Shown: positions 1 to 8,205 of the stretch, piece by piece
Layout of the letters: every line of letters starts with the position of its first letter
Position numbering within the stretch: position 1 is the stretch's first letter
Source of the DNA: JBFWVD01 sp050246915
GTDB lineage: Bacteria > Actinomycetota > Acidimicrobiia > Acidimicrobiales > Ilumatobacteraceae
Assembly: GCA_050246915.1 (NCBI GenBank)
Contig: JBFWVD010000010.1
Location: 25,722 to 89,721, forward strand
Direction of reading: 5' to 3'
DNA: 64,000 nt
Notes under the pieces: model-generated
Seen by the model: only the letters and a program-made list of their open reading frames with translations
Database searches by the model: none
What the model was told of the DNA's origin: nothing
Program-made: the position numbers and the translations under genes

Positions 1-1338
1 ATCGGGGACTGGATCAGTAACGATGATGTTCTGGCCCGAGCGGTACTCGCCGGTTTGGACGGTGATCGTCCACGTCGTGGTCCCGCCCTGGGTGATGGTC
101 GACGTGCTGGCGGTCTTGAGCTGCCGTACGTCCTCGGCGGTGCGGTCGAGCACGTCGTCGTCGCTCGTCGCGGTCGACGTGGCGGCCTTCACGGTGCCGG
201 TGTACGTGCCCGCGGCACTCGCCCAGTTGCGGATGAGTTGCTCGTCGGTGGTCTCGGGCCCGCTGTTGTTGTCGAGGTTGGCCGTCTGGGCTCCGGTGGT
301 CGCGGGGGTACCGCCCACCGTCGTCCAGGCCATCGTGTTCTCTCGAAGGGCGATGCCGGCGCGGTAGATGATCTGCACGGTCGGGGTGGAGGGGCTCGAA
401 TCGGCGGCGAGGTTGCCGAGGGTCCATGTCACCTTGGTGTAGACCCCGGTGGTCAACGGTCCGGCCCCGTCGGGGTCGGTGTTCACCGTGTCAACCGAAG
501 TTGGCGCGATGCACGACGGCACGTCCGGAGTGGAGGTGAGCGATGCAGCAGAAGGGTATTCGACGGTGTTGGAGGGGTTCGTCGGAGCGTCGGTGGTGTT
601 GTCGGAGGTACCACAACCGAGGAACTCGAGAACCGCTGGCAAGTAGTCGATCACGGTCACGCCATTGGTGGCAGCCTTGGCATTGTTGGTGACGTCCAAG
701 GAGTACGTCGTGGTGTGCGCGTGCACCCCACGCAAGATCTCCCCCTCGGGGCTGGGTTCCGACTTCTCGATGTCGAGAGCGACGATGCGCGTCGTGGCCG
801 TGACACCGGTGGCTGATCCGGTCTGTCCGCCGGTGAGGGCACCGGTGGTGGCGTTGAAGGTGGGGACCGTTCGCGGATCGCTGTTGACGTAGGCGTTGAA
901 CGTGGTGATCACGTCGGTGTTGACGGGGTTGGTCGTGCCGTTGGTGACAGCGTCGAACGCCAGGGCACCCGAGGAGTTGGCGAGCACGTCGGCCACGTTG
1001 ACGAAGAGCAACGTGGTCTGGTTGGCCGCGGGCTGGTTGGCGATGATGGTGGGATCGCCGGCGGATCCGGCGGTGCCGGCCACGTAGCTCACACCCGCCG
1101 GGAGCACGACTCGGAACGACAGGTTGTAGCCGTTGGTGCCGGTCGGGTTGGTGACGTTGGCCGCGTAGGAGATCGTCGAGTTGTTGTTGCCGACCAGGAC
1201 GCGAGCGGGAGCAGAGGCCGTCATGGCGATGTTGGGTGTGCCGGCGGCGAGGGCCACCTCGGACATCACGAAGGGCAGGATGGTGGCGACGAGAGCGAGC
1301 GCGACCACGGCTCGGGCGAGGGTTCGGCTTTGGAACAC
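1..1338 (-). CDS. DUF11-type secreted surface protein (3' end outside window)
   Basis: Reads leftward from a GTG at 1338, directly preceded in frame by a TGA, and stays open to base 1, so at least 446 residues are present and the C-terminus is missing. The N-terminus is a clear signal peptide: two arginines, the hydrophobic run VVALALVATILPFVM, then an ALAA cleavage site. The mature part has low-charge, Asn/Thr-rich beta repeats with phrases such as NPTGTNGYNLSF, TTYSLDVTNNAKA and TITQGGTTTWTITV, which match conserved DUF11 / isopeptide-type domains of bacterial surface proteins. It probably forms a stalk or S-layer-like exported protein. The divergent MFS gene starts 117 bp away. A copy of the dispersed GTCAA-N6-TTGAC element (one mismatch) lies inside at 490-505. 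Sure of the frame and export; function unknown. Confidence 0.8.
   Translation of the reverse strand, partial: MFQSRTLARAVVALALVATILPFVMSEVALAAGTPNIAMTASAPARVLVGNNNSTISYAANVTNPTGTNGYNLSFRVVLPAGVSYVAGTAGSAGDPTIIANQPAANQTTLLFVNVADVLANSSGALAFDAVTNGTTNPVNTDVITTFNAYVNSDPRTVPTFNATTGALTGGQTGSATGVTATTRIVALDIEKSEPSPEGEILRGVHAHTTTYSLDVTNNAKAATNGVTVIDYLPAVLEFLGCGTSDNTTDAPTNPSNTVEYPSAASLTSTPDVPSCIAPTSVDTVNTDPDGAGPLTTGVYTKVTWTLGNLAADSSPSTPTVQIIYRAGIALRENTMAWTTVGGTPATTGAQTANLDNNSGPETTDEQLIRNWASAAGTYTGTVKAATSTATSDDDVLDRTAEDVRQLKTASTSTITQGGTTTWTITVQTGEYRSGQNIIVTDPVPD
490..505. repeat. Dispersed palindrome copy, one mismatch
   Basis: GTCAACCGAAGTTGGC: left arm GTCAA, six-base spacer, right arm TTGGC instead of TTGAC. 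It lies inside the DUF11 gene, whose codons here read P-T-S-V-D. Confidence 0.55.
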
Positions 1339-1454
1339 GAACTTTCATCGGCTGGTGGACGCAGGCCGTGGATCTAGACACACGTCTTATTTGCCGTGAT
1401 CACGAGCTCGAGCCCAGCTTGACTCTCGGCAGCGTCCCAGGCACGGTTGTTGCG

Positions 1455-2711
1455 ATGGTCGAACCAGGGGGCCGAGGTGACCACTCCACGGCGAGTGGTG
1501 ACACCTTCCGTTCGTTGCGGGTGCGGAACTTCCGGTTGTTCTTCCTCGGGCAGTCGGTGTCGCAGGTGGGCAACTGGCTGACGATCGTCGCCCAGGTGCT
1601 CCTGGTGCTGAAGCTGACCGACAGCGGCGTCGCCGTGGGTGTGCTTGCAGCCTTCCAATACGTCCCGGTGTTGGCGCTGGGCGCCTGGGCCGGAGTGGTG
1701 GCAGATCGGTTCGACAAACGTCGGCTGCTCATCGCGGTGCAGTCAACGGGGATGGTCCAGTCGTTCGCGCTGGCCGCCATCGCCGCCGCCGAACGTCCAT
1801 CGGTGTGGCTCATCTACATCGTCGCGGCCATCGGCGGGGTCGCTACCGCGTTCGACAATCCCACGCGCCGATCTCTGGTGGTGGAGATGGTGCCCGAGAG
1901 GGACATGGCCAATGCCGCGAGCTTGAACACAGCGATGATGACCGGGTCGCGCATCTTCGGACCTGCGCTCGCGGGGTTGCTGATCACGACGGTCGGATTC
2001 GCCTGGTGCTTCACCATCGACGCCATCTCCTACGGCGCAGTGCTGCTCGGATTGTGGCGCATGGACCCTGAGGCGATCCGGCGATCGCCGGTCGTTGCTC
2101 GCGCCAAAGGTCAAGTGCGAGAAGGACTTCGCTATGCCCGTTCCGAACCCGAGATCTGGGTGACGCTGGTGATGATGTTGCTCATCGGGACGTTCACCTT
2201 CAACTTCAACACGGTGCTCCCCTTGTTGGTGAAGCGGAGCTTCGGTCGCAGCGACACCGCCTTCACCATCGTCATGTCCATCACCAGCGTCGGGTCGGTC
2301 ATCGGTGCGCTGCTCACCGCGCGCCGCCACGTCGTGCGTCTCGAGCAGGTGGTGAGCGGGGCCTTGCTGTTCGGCGTCATGATGACGGCGTTGGCAGCGG
2401 CGCCGAGCTTCGCGCTCGCACTTCCCATCGGCGTCGGCGTCGGCTTGGGCAGCACCACGTTCATGGCCCGCGCCACCGCACTGGTGCAACAACGCGCCGA
2501 TCCCGTCATGCGCGGTCGCGTGCTGGCCATGCAGTCGCTGGTGTTCCTCGGCACGACTCCGGTCGGGGCGCCGATCGTCGGGTCGGTCTCGGAGGCGTTC
2601 GGCGCTCGCTACGGCGTGCTCATCGGTGCTGCTGCGGCGTTGATCGCGGCAGCGTGGGGATGGTCGGCGGCGGCCAGGATCACTGCTGGCGCAGCAACAT
2701 CTCCTGGGTGA
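1455..2711 (+). CDS. MFS transporter, MFS_3 / EntS-like exporter
   Basis: 418-residue integral membrane protein of the major facilitator superfamily, about 12 hydrophobic segments. The opening FRSLRVRNFRLFFLGQSVSQ followed by a first helix with GNWLTIVAQ is the typical start of the MFS_3 branch (EntS-like and related drug or siderophore exporters). A loop 2-3 motif ADRFDKRR (motif A) and the later ARATALVQQRADPVMRGRV also fit. The ATG at 1455 was chosen because the long in-frame extension upstream is arginine-rich antisense of the DUF11 gene. Its 3' end overlaps the convergent thioesterase gene by 32 bp. Substrate unknown; efflux of small molecules by proton antiport is the family role. Confidence 0.85.
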   Translation: MVEPGGRGDHSTASGDTFRSLRVRNFRLFFLGQSVSQVGNWLTIVAQVLLVLKLTDSGVAVGVLAAFQYVPVLALGAWAGVVADRFDKRRLLIAVQSTGMVQSFALAAIAAAERPSVWLIYIVAAIGGVATAFDNPTRRSLVVEMVPERDMANAASLNTAMMTGSRIFGPALAGLLITTVGFAWCFTIDAISYGAVLLGLWRMDPEAIRRSPVVARAKGQVREGLRYARSEPEIWVTLVMMLLIGTFTFNFNTVLPLLVKRSFGRSDTAFTIVMSITSVGSVIGALLTARRHVVRLEQVVSGALLFGVMMTALAAAPSFALALPIGVGVGLGSTTFMARATALVQQRADPVMRGRVLAMQSLVFLGTTPVGAPIVGSVSEAFGARYGVLIGAAAALIAAAWGWSAAARITAGAATSPG

Positions 2712-3483
2712 ACATCGCCGCCAGGCGGCCGGAGCGATCGTGCACCGCTCCTTGGTACAGCCCGCGGCTCGCCCCCACCTTGAGAGGGACACAGTCGAAC
2801 AGCAGCCAGTCGGTGGGATCGACCTGATCGTGGAACCACACCGAGTGATCGAGGCTCGGACCGTACAAGGGCATGCCCAGATGGTGCACTGCGCCGAACC
2901 CGCTGCCGAAGTCGGACATGAAGGTGATCATGCACGCGTCGAGCACCGGGGTTCGGTCGTAGGGGACGACCACGCGGCACCACATGGTGTCGATCGGGTA
3001 CTCACCGCTTCCGCCGCAGGGCACCTCGCCAGTGGTGATGTACATGTCGCAGGATCGGTGCTTGTCGCTCAGATCACTGCGGAGCAACACCTCGGGCATG
3101 GGAACGTCGGCACGCATCGCGACCGTGTACTGCGCTCCCGGCTCGGGCACATGGAACGAAGCACTCATCTCGAAGATCACTTCGCCGCCCTGGATGGCCG
3201 CGACGCGGCGAGCCGAGAACGAGCGACCATCTCGATCGCGATCGACGCTGAACAGCACCGGTCGATTGAGATCGCCGGGGCGCAGGAAGTAGCCGTGCAA
3301 GGAGTGGGGGAGCCGATCGTCGGTCACCGTCTTCGACGCGGCAAGCAAGGCCTGGGCCGCGACCTGGCCGCCGTAGATGTGGGGACGGGAGCCCGGTGGG
3401 ACCTCGTTGATGCCCCGATAGAGATCCCGATCGAGCAGTTCGAGCTCGAGCCAACCCAAAGGATCATCGGAGAACGGTTGCAT
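2680..3483 (-). CDS. Acyl-CoA thioesterase II (TesB-like)
   Basis: 267-residue double-hotdog thioesterase hydrolysing acyl-CoA to free acid and CoA. The N-terminal hotdog has the family signature IYGGQVAAQALLAA followed by LHGYFLRPGD; the C-terminal half has the usual FGAVHHLGMPLYGPSLDHSVWFH-type segment with the acidic/His region of TesB proteins. Length is normal for the family. ATG at 3483 is taken; GTG codons at 3486 and 3489 extend it by one or two residues. Convergent with the MFS gene and divergent from the LLM gene. A second TesB-like protein lies at 54087-54965. Confidence 0.9.
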   Translation of the reverse strand: MQPFSDDPLGWLELELLDRDLYRGINEVPPGSRPHIYGGQVAAQALLAASKTVTDDRLPHSLHGYFLRPGDLNRPVLFSVDRDRDGRSFSARRVAAIQGGEVIFEMSASFHVPEPGAQYTVAMRADVPMPEVLLRSDLSDKHRSCDMYITTGEVPCGGSGEYPIDTMWCRVVVPYDRTPVLDACMITFMSDFGSGFGAVHHLGMPLYGPSLDHSVWFHDQVDPTDWLLFDCVPLKVGASRGLYQGAVHDRSGRLAAMFTQEMLLRQQ

Positions 3484-3549
3484 CACCACAGGAAGCTACT
3501 GGCCGAGGCCAACGGGGCGCCCCTGCGCCGGGCGTGACAGCATGCACAC

Positions 3550-4437
3550 ATGAAGGTGCGCTTCGCTGTGAGTCCAGGGGGCAATGTCTTCGACGCCGGC
3601 GAGTTCGTCTCGTTCGTGGCGACGTTGGAGCGCAAGGGTTTCGACGGAATGTGGCTCTCGGACGTGCCGCTCGGTCACACCGTCGACCCCATCGTCGGGC
3701 TCAGCTATGCCGCGGCCATGACCACCAAGCTCAAGCTGGGGGCCAACGTGGTGCCCATCGGCCGCAGCCCCATCACCTTGGCCAAGGAGCTGGCCCAGGC
3801 CGATCGGTTGTCCGGGGGGCGAGTGCTGCTCACGTTCGTGCCCGGCGTCGATGAGCCCGGTGAGCGTGCCGGACTCGGCATCGGTAGTGGCGATCGTCCG
3901 GGTGCGCTGGACGAGGCCATCGTGGTGTGTCGGAAGTTCTGGTCTGGCGAGCCGGTGGAGCACGTGAGCGAGCGCTACAGCTACTCCGGTCAACGCATGT
4001 TGCCCACACCGCTGCAGGCCCCGCTCGAGGTTTGGCTTGGCGGCAAGGGACCGGCCGCGTTGCGTCGAGTCGGACGCTTGTCCGACGGATGGCTCGGTGC
4101 CGGGGTTTCGCCGCGCGATTGCGTGGGCGCGTGCGCTCGCATCAACGAAGCCGCTGCCGCTGCCGGGCGCTCGATCGATCCCGAGCACTTCGGTATGAGC
4201 ATCCCGTACGCCCGATCGAACCCGTCCGATGCCACCATCGCCCGGATCCTGGATCGCTCTCCGGGGAATGTCATCAGCGATCTGCTCCCCGTCGGTCCGG
4301 AGCAGCTGCGCGATCTGGTCGGCCGCTACCTCGAGTCGGGGGTCAGCAAGTTCGTGGTCCGCTCCGTCGGACAGATCGGCGATTGGGAAGAAGAACTCAG
4401 CCACCTGGCCGAGATCGTGCTGCCGCTGCAGACCTGA
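3550..4437 (+). CDS. LLM-class (luciferase-like) oxidoreductase
   Basis: 295 residues, TIM-barrel luciferase-like monooxygenase / F420-dependent oxidoreductase. Begins MKVRFAVSPGG, then has the typical strand-helix pattern with TKLKLGANVVPIGRSPITLAKELAQADRLSGGR, where LSGGR is the family phosphate-binding hallmark. It uses reduced flavin or F420 to oxidise or reduce an organic substrate that cannot be named. It is divergent from the TesB gene; the next gene, an SDR, converges on it across a 54-bp gap. The stop codon sits directly against a half-conserved copy of the dispersed palindrome (4437-4452: AGCAA, six bases, TTGAC). Confidence 0.88.
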   Translation: MKVRFAVSPGGNVFDAGEFVSFVATLERKGFDGMWLSDVPLGHTVDPIVGLSYAAAMTTKLKLGANVVPIGRSPITLAKELAQADRLSGGRVLLTFVPGVDEPGERAGLGIGSGDRPGALDEAIVVCRKFWSGEPVEHVSERYSYSGQRMLPTPLQAPLEVWLGGKGPAALRRVGRLSDGWLGAGVSPRDCVGACARINEAAAAAGRSIDPEHFGMSIPYARSNPSDATIARILDRSPGNVISDLLPVGPEQLRDLVGRYLESGVSKFVVRSVGQIGDWEEELSHLAEIVLPLQT

Positions 4438-4491
4438 GCAATTCGAGTTGACACCTCTCGCCCCTCCAAGGTCGGCAACGCTCGCTGGGGA

Positions 4492-5370
4492 TCAGTCCTT
4501 CGGAGCGCGCTGCGCGGCGATGATGTCGCGCGGCGGGGTGTACGGCTCGGTGGCGAACCCGTAGCGGCGCAGCCAGTTGGCACCGTCGACCACCAGCGTG
4601 TGGCCCGTGATGTAGGAGGCGTACGGCGAGCACAAGAAGGTGGCAGCCCAGCCCATCTCGCGGACCTCGCCGGTGCGTCCCGCGGGGATCTGCACCTTGC
4701 GGGCCGCCGATTCCTTCTGACGGCCCGCGCCCCAATGGGCGTCTTGATCGTCGTGGGGAAACATGCCCGGTGCGATGCCGTTGACCCGGATGCCATCGCC
4801 GGCCCACTCCACGGCAAGGGACTGGGTGAGGTTCACCACACCGGCCTTGGCTGCTGCGGAGTGCGACGCTCCGGGCCCGCCGGTCCACGCGTACGTGGCG
4901 GCGATGTTGACGATGGCGCCGTCGCCATTGCGAGCCAAGCAGCGGCGGGCCAGCTCGGTGGAGCAGAAGAACGTCCCGTCGAGCACGATCTGCGTCACGG
5001 CGCGCCAGGCGTTGGGGCTCATGTCCTCAGCGGCGACGGCGAAGTTGCCGGCCGCGTTGTTGACCAGATAGCTCACCGGTCCGAGAGCACCTTCGATGGC
5101 GTCGAACGCCGCGGTGATCTGCGCGACGTCGCGGATGTCGGCGGCCACGGCGAAGGCCTTGGCGCCGAGTGCTTCCACCGCAGCCACGCCGGCCTCTCGG
5201 TGTTCGGGTTTGCGGCTCACGATGCCCACGGCACAGCCCAGTCGCGCGAACTCCAGCGCGATGCCCTTGCCGATGCCGGTACCGCCTCCGGTGACGATGA
5301 CGACGCGGCCGTCGAAGGTGCCCGACGGAAGGGCCGATGATCCGAGGGGTGGGGGTGTGGGAAGCGGCAT
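4492..5370 (-). CDS. SDR, 2,4-dienoyl-CoA reductase-like
   Basis: 292-residue short-chain dehydrogenase. The NADP-binding loop TGGGTGIG is at 27-34 and NNAAGNF at 104-110; the latter wording is characteristic of 2,4-dienoyl-CoA reductases rather than classical SDRs (NNAG). At the catalytic YxxxK position the sequence is S171-A-A-A-K175, with Ser replacing Tyr, as in mammalian and bacterial dienoyl-CoA reductases. This supports reduction of 2,4-dienoyl-CoA from unsaturated fatty acids. The ATG at 5370 was chosen because upstream in-frame codons are arginine/histidine-rich shadow of the neighbouring thioesterase. It is divergent from that thioesterase gene. Confidence 0.88.
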   Translation of the reverse strand: MPLPTPPPLGSSALPSGTFDGRVVIVTGGGTGIGKGIALEFARLGCAVGIVSRKPEHREAGVAAVEALGAKAFAVAADIRDVAQITAAFDAIEGALGPVSYLVNNAAGNFAVAAEDMSPNAWRAVTQIVLDGTFFCSTELARRCLARNGDGAIVNIAATYAWTGGPGASHSAAAKAGVVNLTQSLAVEWAGDGIRVNGIAPGMFPHDDQDAHWGAGRQKESAARKVQIPAGRTGEVREMGWAATFLCSPYASYITGHTLVVDGANWLRRYGFATEPYTPPRDIIAAQRAPKD

Positions 5371-5520
5371 GTCTCTCCTCGATGGCTTGGCCGTGCGCGG
5401 GCGCCGCTGCATCGTAGGGCTCGCTCCGCGTCGCCCGACGCGTGCGCTCCGGGTCACGCGATGCCCGGAGATGTGGTCAGCACACCGGGCGGGAGTGAAC
5501 CACCGATCTACGATCGTTCG

Positions 5521-6348
5521 ATGGGGCAGTTCGACGATGAGACAACGGTGCGCCTCGTCGCTGGTGCTACGGACGATGGTGTCCGACGATGGTCGACCCA
5601 GGTGCACGAGCACTGGAGCATCGGTGAGAACCCCAACGGTGGCTACGCCATGATCCCTCTGCTGCGAGCAATGGGTGCCTTGGTCGATCATCCCGATCCG
5701 CTGTCGGTGACAGCGCACTTCCTGCGGCCGGCGGTGGCACGGACCGATGCGGGTATCGAGGCGCGTGTGTTGCGATCGGGTCGCAGCAGCGCCAATGCGT
5801 CGGCGACGTCCACCCAAGGCGGCAAGGAACGCATCGTGATCTCGGCAGTGTTCGGTGACCTGTCGAGCGATGGTCGGGCGGAGAGCCGCACGGCTGATTG
5901 GGACTACGCACCCGAGATGCCATCGGGGCCGGGGCCGGAAGAATGCGTGGATCGAAGGGCCATGGTGCAGGGCATCGAACTGCCCATCTTGTCCCGCCTC
6001 GATGTGCGCATCCCGCCCGGCCAACTCGGCGACTCGATCGGCGGTCCGCCGATTGTCGACGGTTGGATCCGCTTCCGGGATGGCACGCCCCCGTCGGTGT
6101 TGGCATTGGTGCTGTTCGCCGACGCATTCCCTCCAGCCATGATCCCCAAGCTGGGCGAGGTCGGTTGGGTGCCCACGATGGAACTGACCGTGCATCTCAG
6201 GCGGCGACCGGTGGATGGCTGGATTCGGGGTCGGTTCGAGTGCGACGACCTACAAGGCGGCTTGATGATCGAGACCGGCACGCTGTGGGATGCGTCGGGC
6301 GCCGTGGTGGCCCGCAGTCGTCAACTCGGATTGCTCATGACCGGCTGA
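5521..6348 (+). CDS. Thioesterase-superfamily (double hotdog) protein
   Basis: 275 residues, similar in pattern to TesB/4HBT_3-type acyl-CoA thioesterases: WSIGENPNGGYAMIPLLRAM near residue 30, then HFLRPAVARTD, and a C-terminal hotdog with TMELTVHLRRRP and the ending GALWDASG-like ARSRQLGLLM. The ATG at 5521 (MGQFDDET) is used; an ATG 60 bp upstream gives a poorly conserved extension. Likely hydrolyses or only binds an acyl-CoA. Its 3' end overlaps the convergent SMP-30 gene by 14 bp. Confidence 0.82.
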   Translation: MGQFDDETTVRLVAGATDDGVRRWSTQVHEHWSIGENPNGGYAMIPLLRAMGALVDHPDPLSVTAHFLRPAVARTDAGIEARVLRSGRSSANASATSTQGGKERIVISAVFGDLSSDGRAESRTADWDYAPEMPSGPGPEECVDRRAMVQGIELPILSRLDVRIPPGQLGDSIGGPPIVDGWIRFRDGTPPSVLALVLFADAFPPAMIPKLGEVGWVPTMELTVHLRRRPVDGWIRGRFECDDLQGGLMIETGTLWDASGAVVARSRQLGLLMTG

Positions 6349-7171
6349 GAGCAGGCACCTCGACCCGGATCGACTCGAGTCGGGCCGTGGTGACGCGCCC
6401 GGCGAACTTGGCGGTGGTGATGAACAAGGTGCGGCCGTCGTCACCGCCGAGCGCACACGACACAGCGTTCCACTCCGGTCGCAACGTGACCCGATCGGTG
6501 ATCTGCCCGCCCGCTTCGACCCGGACGATGCTGTCGCTGTGGCCGAGTGCCACCCACAGCGCGCCGCCGGCGTCGAGGCTCACTCCGTCGGGCACGCCGG
6601 GTACCTCGGCCCAGACACGTCGATTCGCCAGTGTCCCGTCGTCGGCGATGTCGAACGCGGTGATCGTGTTGGCGTAGCTCTCGGCCACCAGCAAGCAGCC
6701 ATCAGCGGTGATGGCCATGCCGTTGGGGAACGCCAGGTCCTCGGCCACGACGCGCGCGTTCCCCTCGGCGGTCACCAGGACCAGGTTGCCCGGGGCCACC
6801 GGGGCCTTGGCGAACAGATCGTAGCCGAAGCTCCCCACATAGGCCCGGCCGAGGCGGTCGACGATCATGTCGTTGGTGCCACCGATGGTGAGATCCACCA
6901 GATCGGCGTGAACGGCCAGTGTCTCGCCGCGCAGCAGCCGTCGATGCAGCAACGACACGATGAGCACGTCACCGGTGGGCAGGAACCCGAGGCCACTGGG
7001 TTGATCATCGAGCTCGGCCACCGCCGACAGCTCACCAGCGTCATAGGTGAGGACTTGATGGCGATGCAGATCGGAGAGCCACAGCTTGCCGTCGTGCCAT
7101 CGCGGTCCCTCGAGAAATCCTCGATCATCGAGCAGCACCTGGGTCGATGGCGACGCCGCGCTGGTACTCAT
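6335..7171 (-). CDS. SMP-30 / gluconolactonase-family protein
   Basis: 278-residue six-bladed beta-propeller of the SMP-30/LRE family, which are metal-dependent lactonases. Family hallmarks are LEGPRWHDGKLWLSDL (first metal Glu), NDMIVDRLGRAYVG (Asn-Asp), FPNGMAITADG and a late GVPDGVSLDAGGALWVA that carries the catalytic Asp. Last gene of a leftward operon; its ATG overlaps the TGA of the upstream acyl-CoA dehydrogenase (ATGA), so the two are translationally coupled. It may open a lactone formed in the pathway served by the three dehydrogenases; that role is inferred. Confidence 0.88.
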   Translation of the reverse strand: MSTSAASPSTQVLLDDRGFLEGPRWHDGKLWLSDLHRHQVLTYDAGELSAVAELDDQPSGLGFLPTGDVLIVSLLHRRLLRGETLAVHADLVDLTIGGTNDMIVDRLGRAYVGSFGYDLFAKAPVAPGNLVLVTAEGNARVVAEDLAFPNGMAITADGCLLVAESYANTITAFDIADDGTLANRRVWAEVPGVPDGVSLDAGGALWVALGHSDSIVRVEAGGQITDRVTLRPEWNAVSCALGGDDGRTLFITTAKFAGRVTTARLESIRVEVPALSRS

Positions 7172-8202
7172 GGAGTGCTCCCGGTCTGGAACGGTGAGGG
7201 TTGCTCGAACAGATCGACCAACGGAGCGTGGACCCCGCCGAGGAGATGGCCGAGCACGTGGGTGCGCTTCACATAGAAGTGGGCGTCGTGTTCGAACGTG
7301 CAACCCATCGCCCCATGGTGTTGCACATTGGTTCGGGCGTTGGCCAGCGCCGCGCGATGGGTCAAGATGCGCGCCGACAGGCAGTAGTGCACCGCGTTCT
7401 CGTGGCCTTCGGCCAGGGCGAGCGCCGCGTAGTTGGTGATCGAAGCGGCCACCTCGGCTTCGACGGCCATGTCGGCGGCTTGGTGTTTGAGCCCTTGGAA
7501 CGAGCCGATTGGCCTGCCGAACTGTTGACGATCGTTCAGGTACTCCACCGCCATGTCGCGCGTGGCTTCGGCGATGCCGGTCAGCATCGCCGAAACGAGT
7601 ACCTGGCCGACGCGCAGGATCGGTTCGCTGTGTCTCGTGCTGGCTCGCACAGATGACGCCGACAGTGATGCTGATGCCAAGGTGGTGGTCTCGTCGATGC
7701 ACGGCACCAGAGACATCGGTGGGGGAGCAACGAGGTGGGCACTGGCAGCGTCGATGAGGAGCAACAGATCGCAATCGTGTCCGTCGAACACTCGATGCGT
7801 GCTCGTGCCGTTGGGACCGAGCGGCGCACCAGGCTCGGCTGACGATGACGGCTCGGCCAAGGCCACCATCACCTCTCCGTTGATGATCTGCTCGGCCAAC
7901 GCGTTGTCACCGCCGGCGAGCGCGACGCGACCGGCGAGGACGGTGGCCAGGAACGGGCCCGGTGCCAGCGCTCGTCCGAGCTCACGGAACAAAAGCGCCT
8001 CTTCGACGACGGTGGCTCCCGACCCACCGGCATCCTCGGCGACGCCCAGCCCCAACCAGCCCAGCTGGGCGCATTCGCGGAGCAAGGCGCGGGCCGACCA
8101 TGGGGCCAAGGCGATGTCGCGCAGATCTCCGAGGCGCTTGCCCAGCAGGTCAACGGCCGATCGTGTCAATGCCAATTGCTCGTCGTCGGGAAGGAAGTCC
8201 AT
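7168..8202 (-). CDS. Acyl-CoA dehydrogenase, short subunit type
   Basis: 344 residues, shorter than the usual 380-400. The N-terminal helical domain and C-terminal domain (RQQFGRPIGSFQGLKHQAADM, then HHGAMGCTFEHDAHFYVKR) are recognisable, but the middle beta domain is compressed and lacks the flavin-binding W-x-x-x-F-S/T-E-P motif seen in its neighbour. This composition resembles one subunit of alpha2beta2 acyl-CoA dehydrogenases known from steroid side-chain degradation (FadE28/FadE29 type). It starts 3 bp after the stop of the next dehydrogenase gene, supporting a heteromer. Coupled to SMP-30 by an ATGA overlap. Confidence 0.85.
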   Translation of the reverse strand: MDFLPDDEQLALTRSAVDLLGKRLGDLRDIALAPWSARALLRECAQLGWLGLGVAEDAGGSGATVVEEALLFRELGRALAPGPFLATVLAGRVALAGGDNALAEQIINGEVMVALAEPSSSAEPGAPLGPNGTSTHRVFDGHDCDLLLLIDAASAHLVAPPPMSLVPCIDETTTLASASLSASSVRASTRHSEPILRVGQVLVSAMLTGIAEATRDMAVEYLNDRQQFGRPIGSFQGLKHQAADMAVEAEVAASITNYAALALAEGHENAVHYCLSARILTHRAALANARTNVQHHGAMGCTFEHDAHFYVKRTHVLGHLLGGVHAPLVDLFEQPSPFQTGSTP

Positions 8203-8205
8203 CGT

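Noticed and set aside
1236..1454. N-terminal extension of the MFS exporter
   Set aside because: Covers the DUF11 signal peptide on the other strand and is basic; MFS homology begins at MVEPGG or after.
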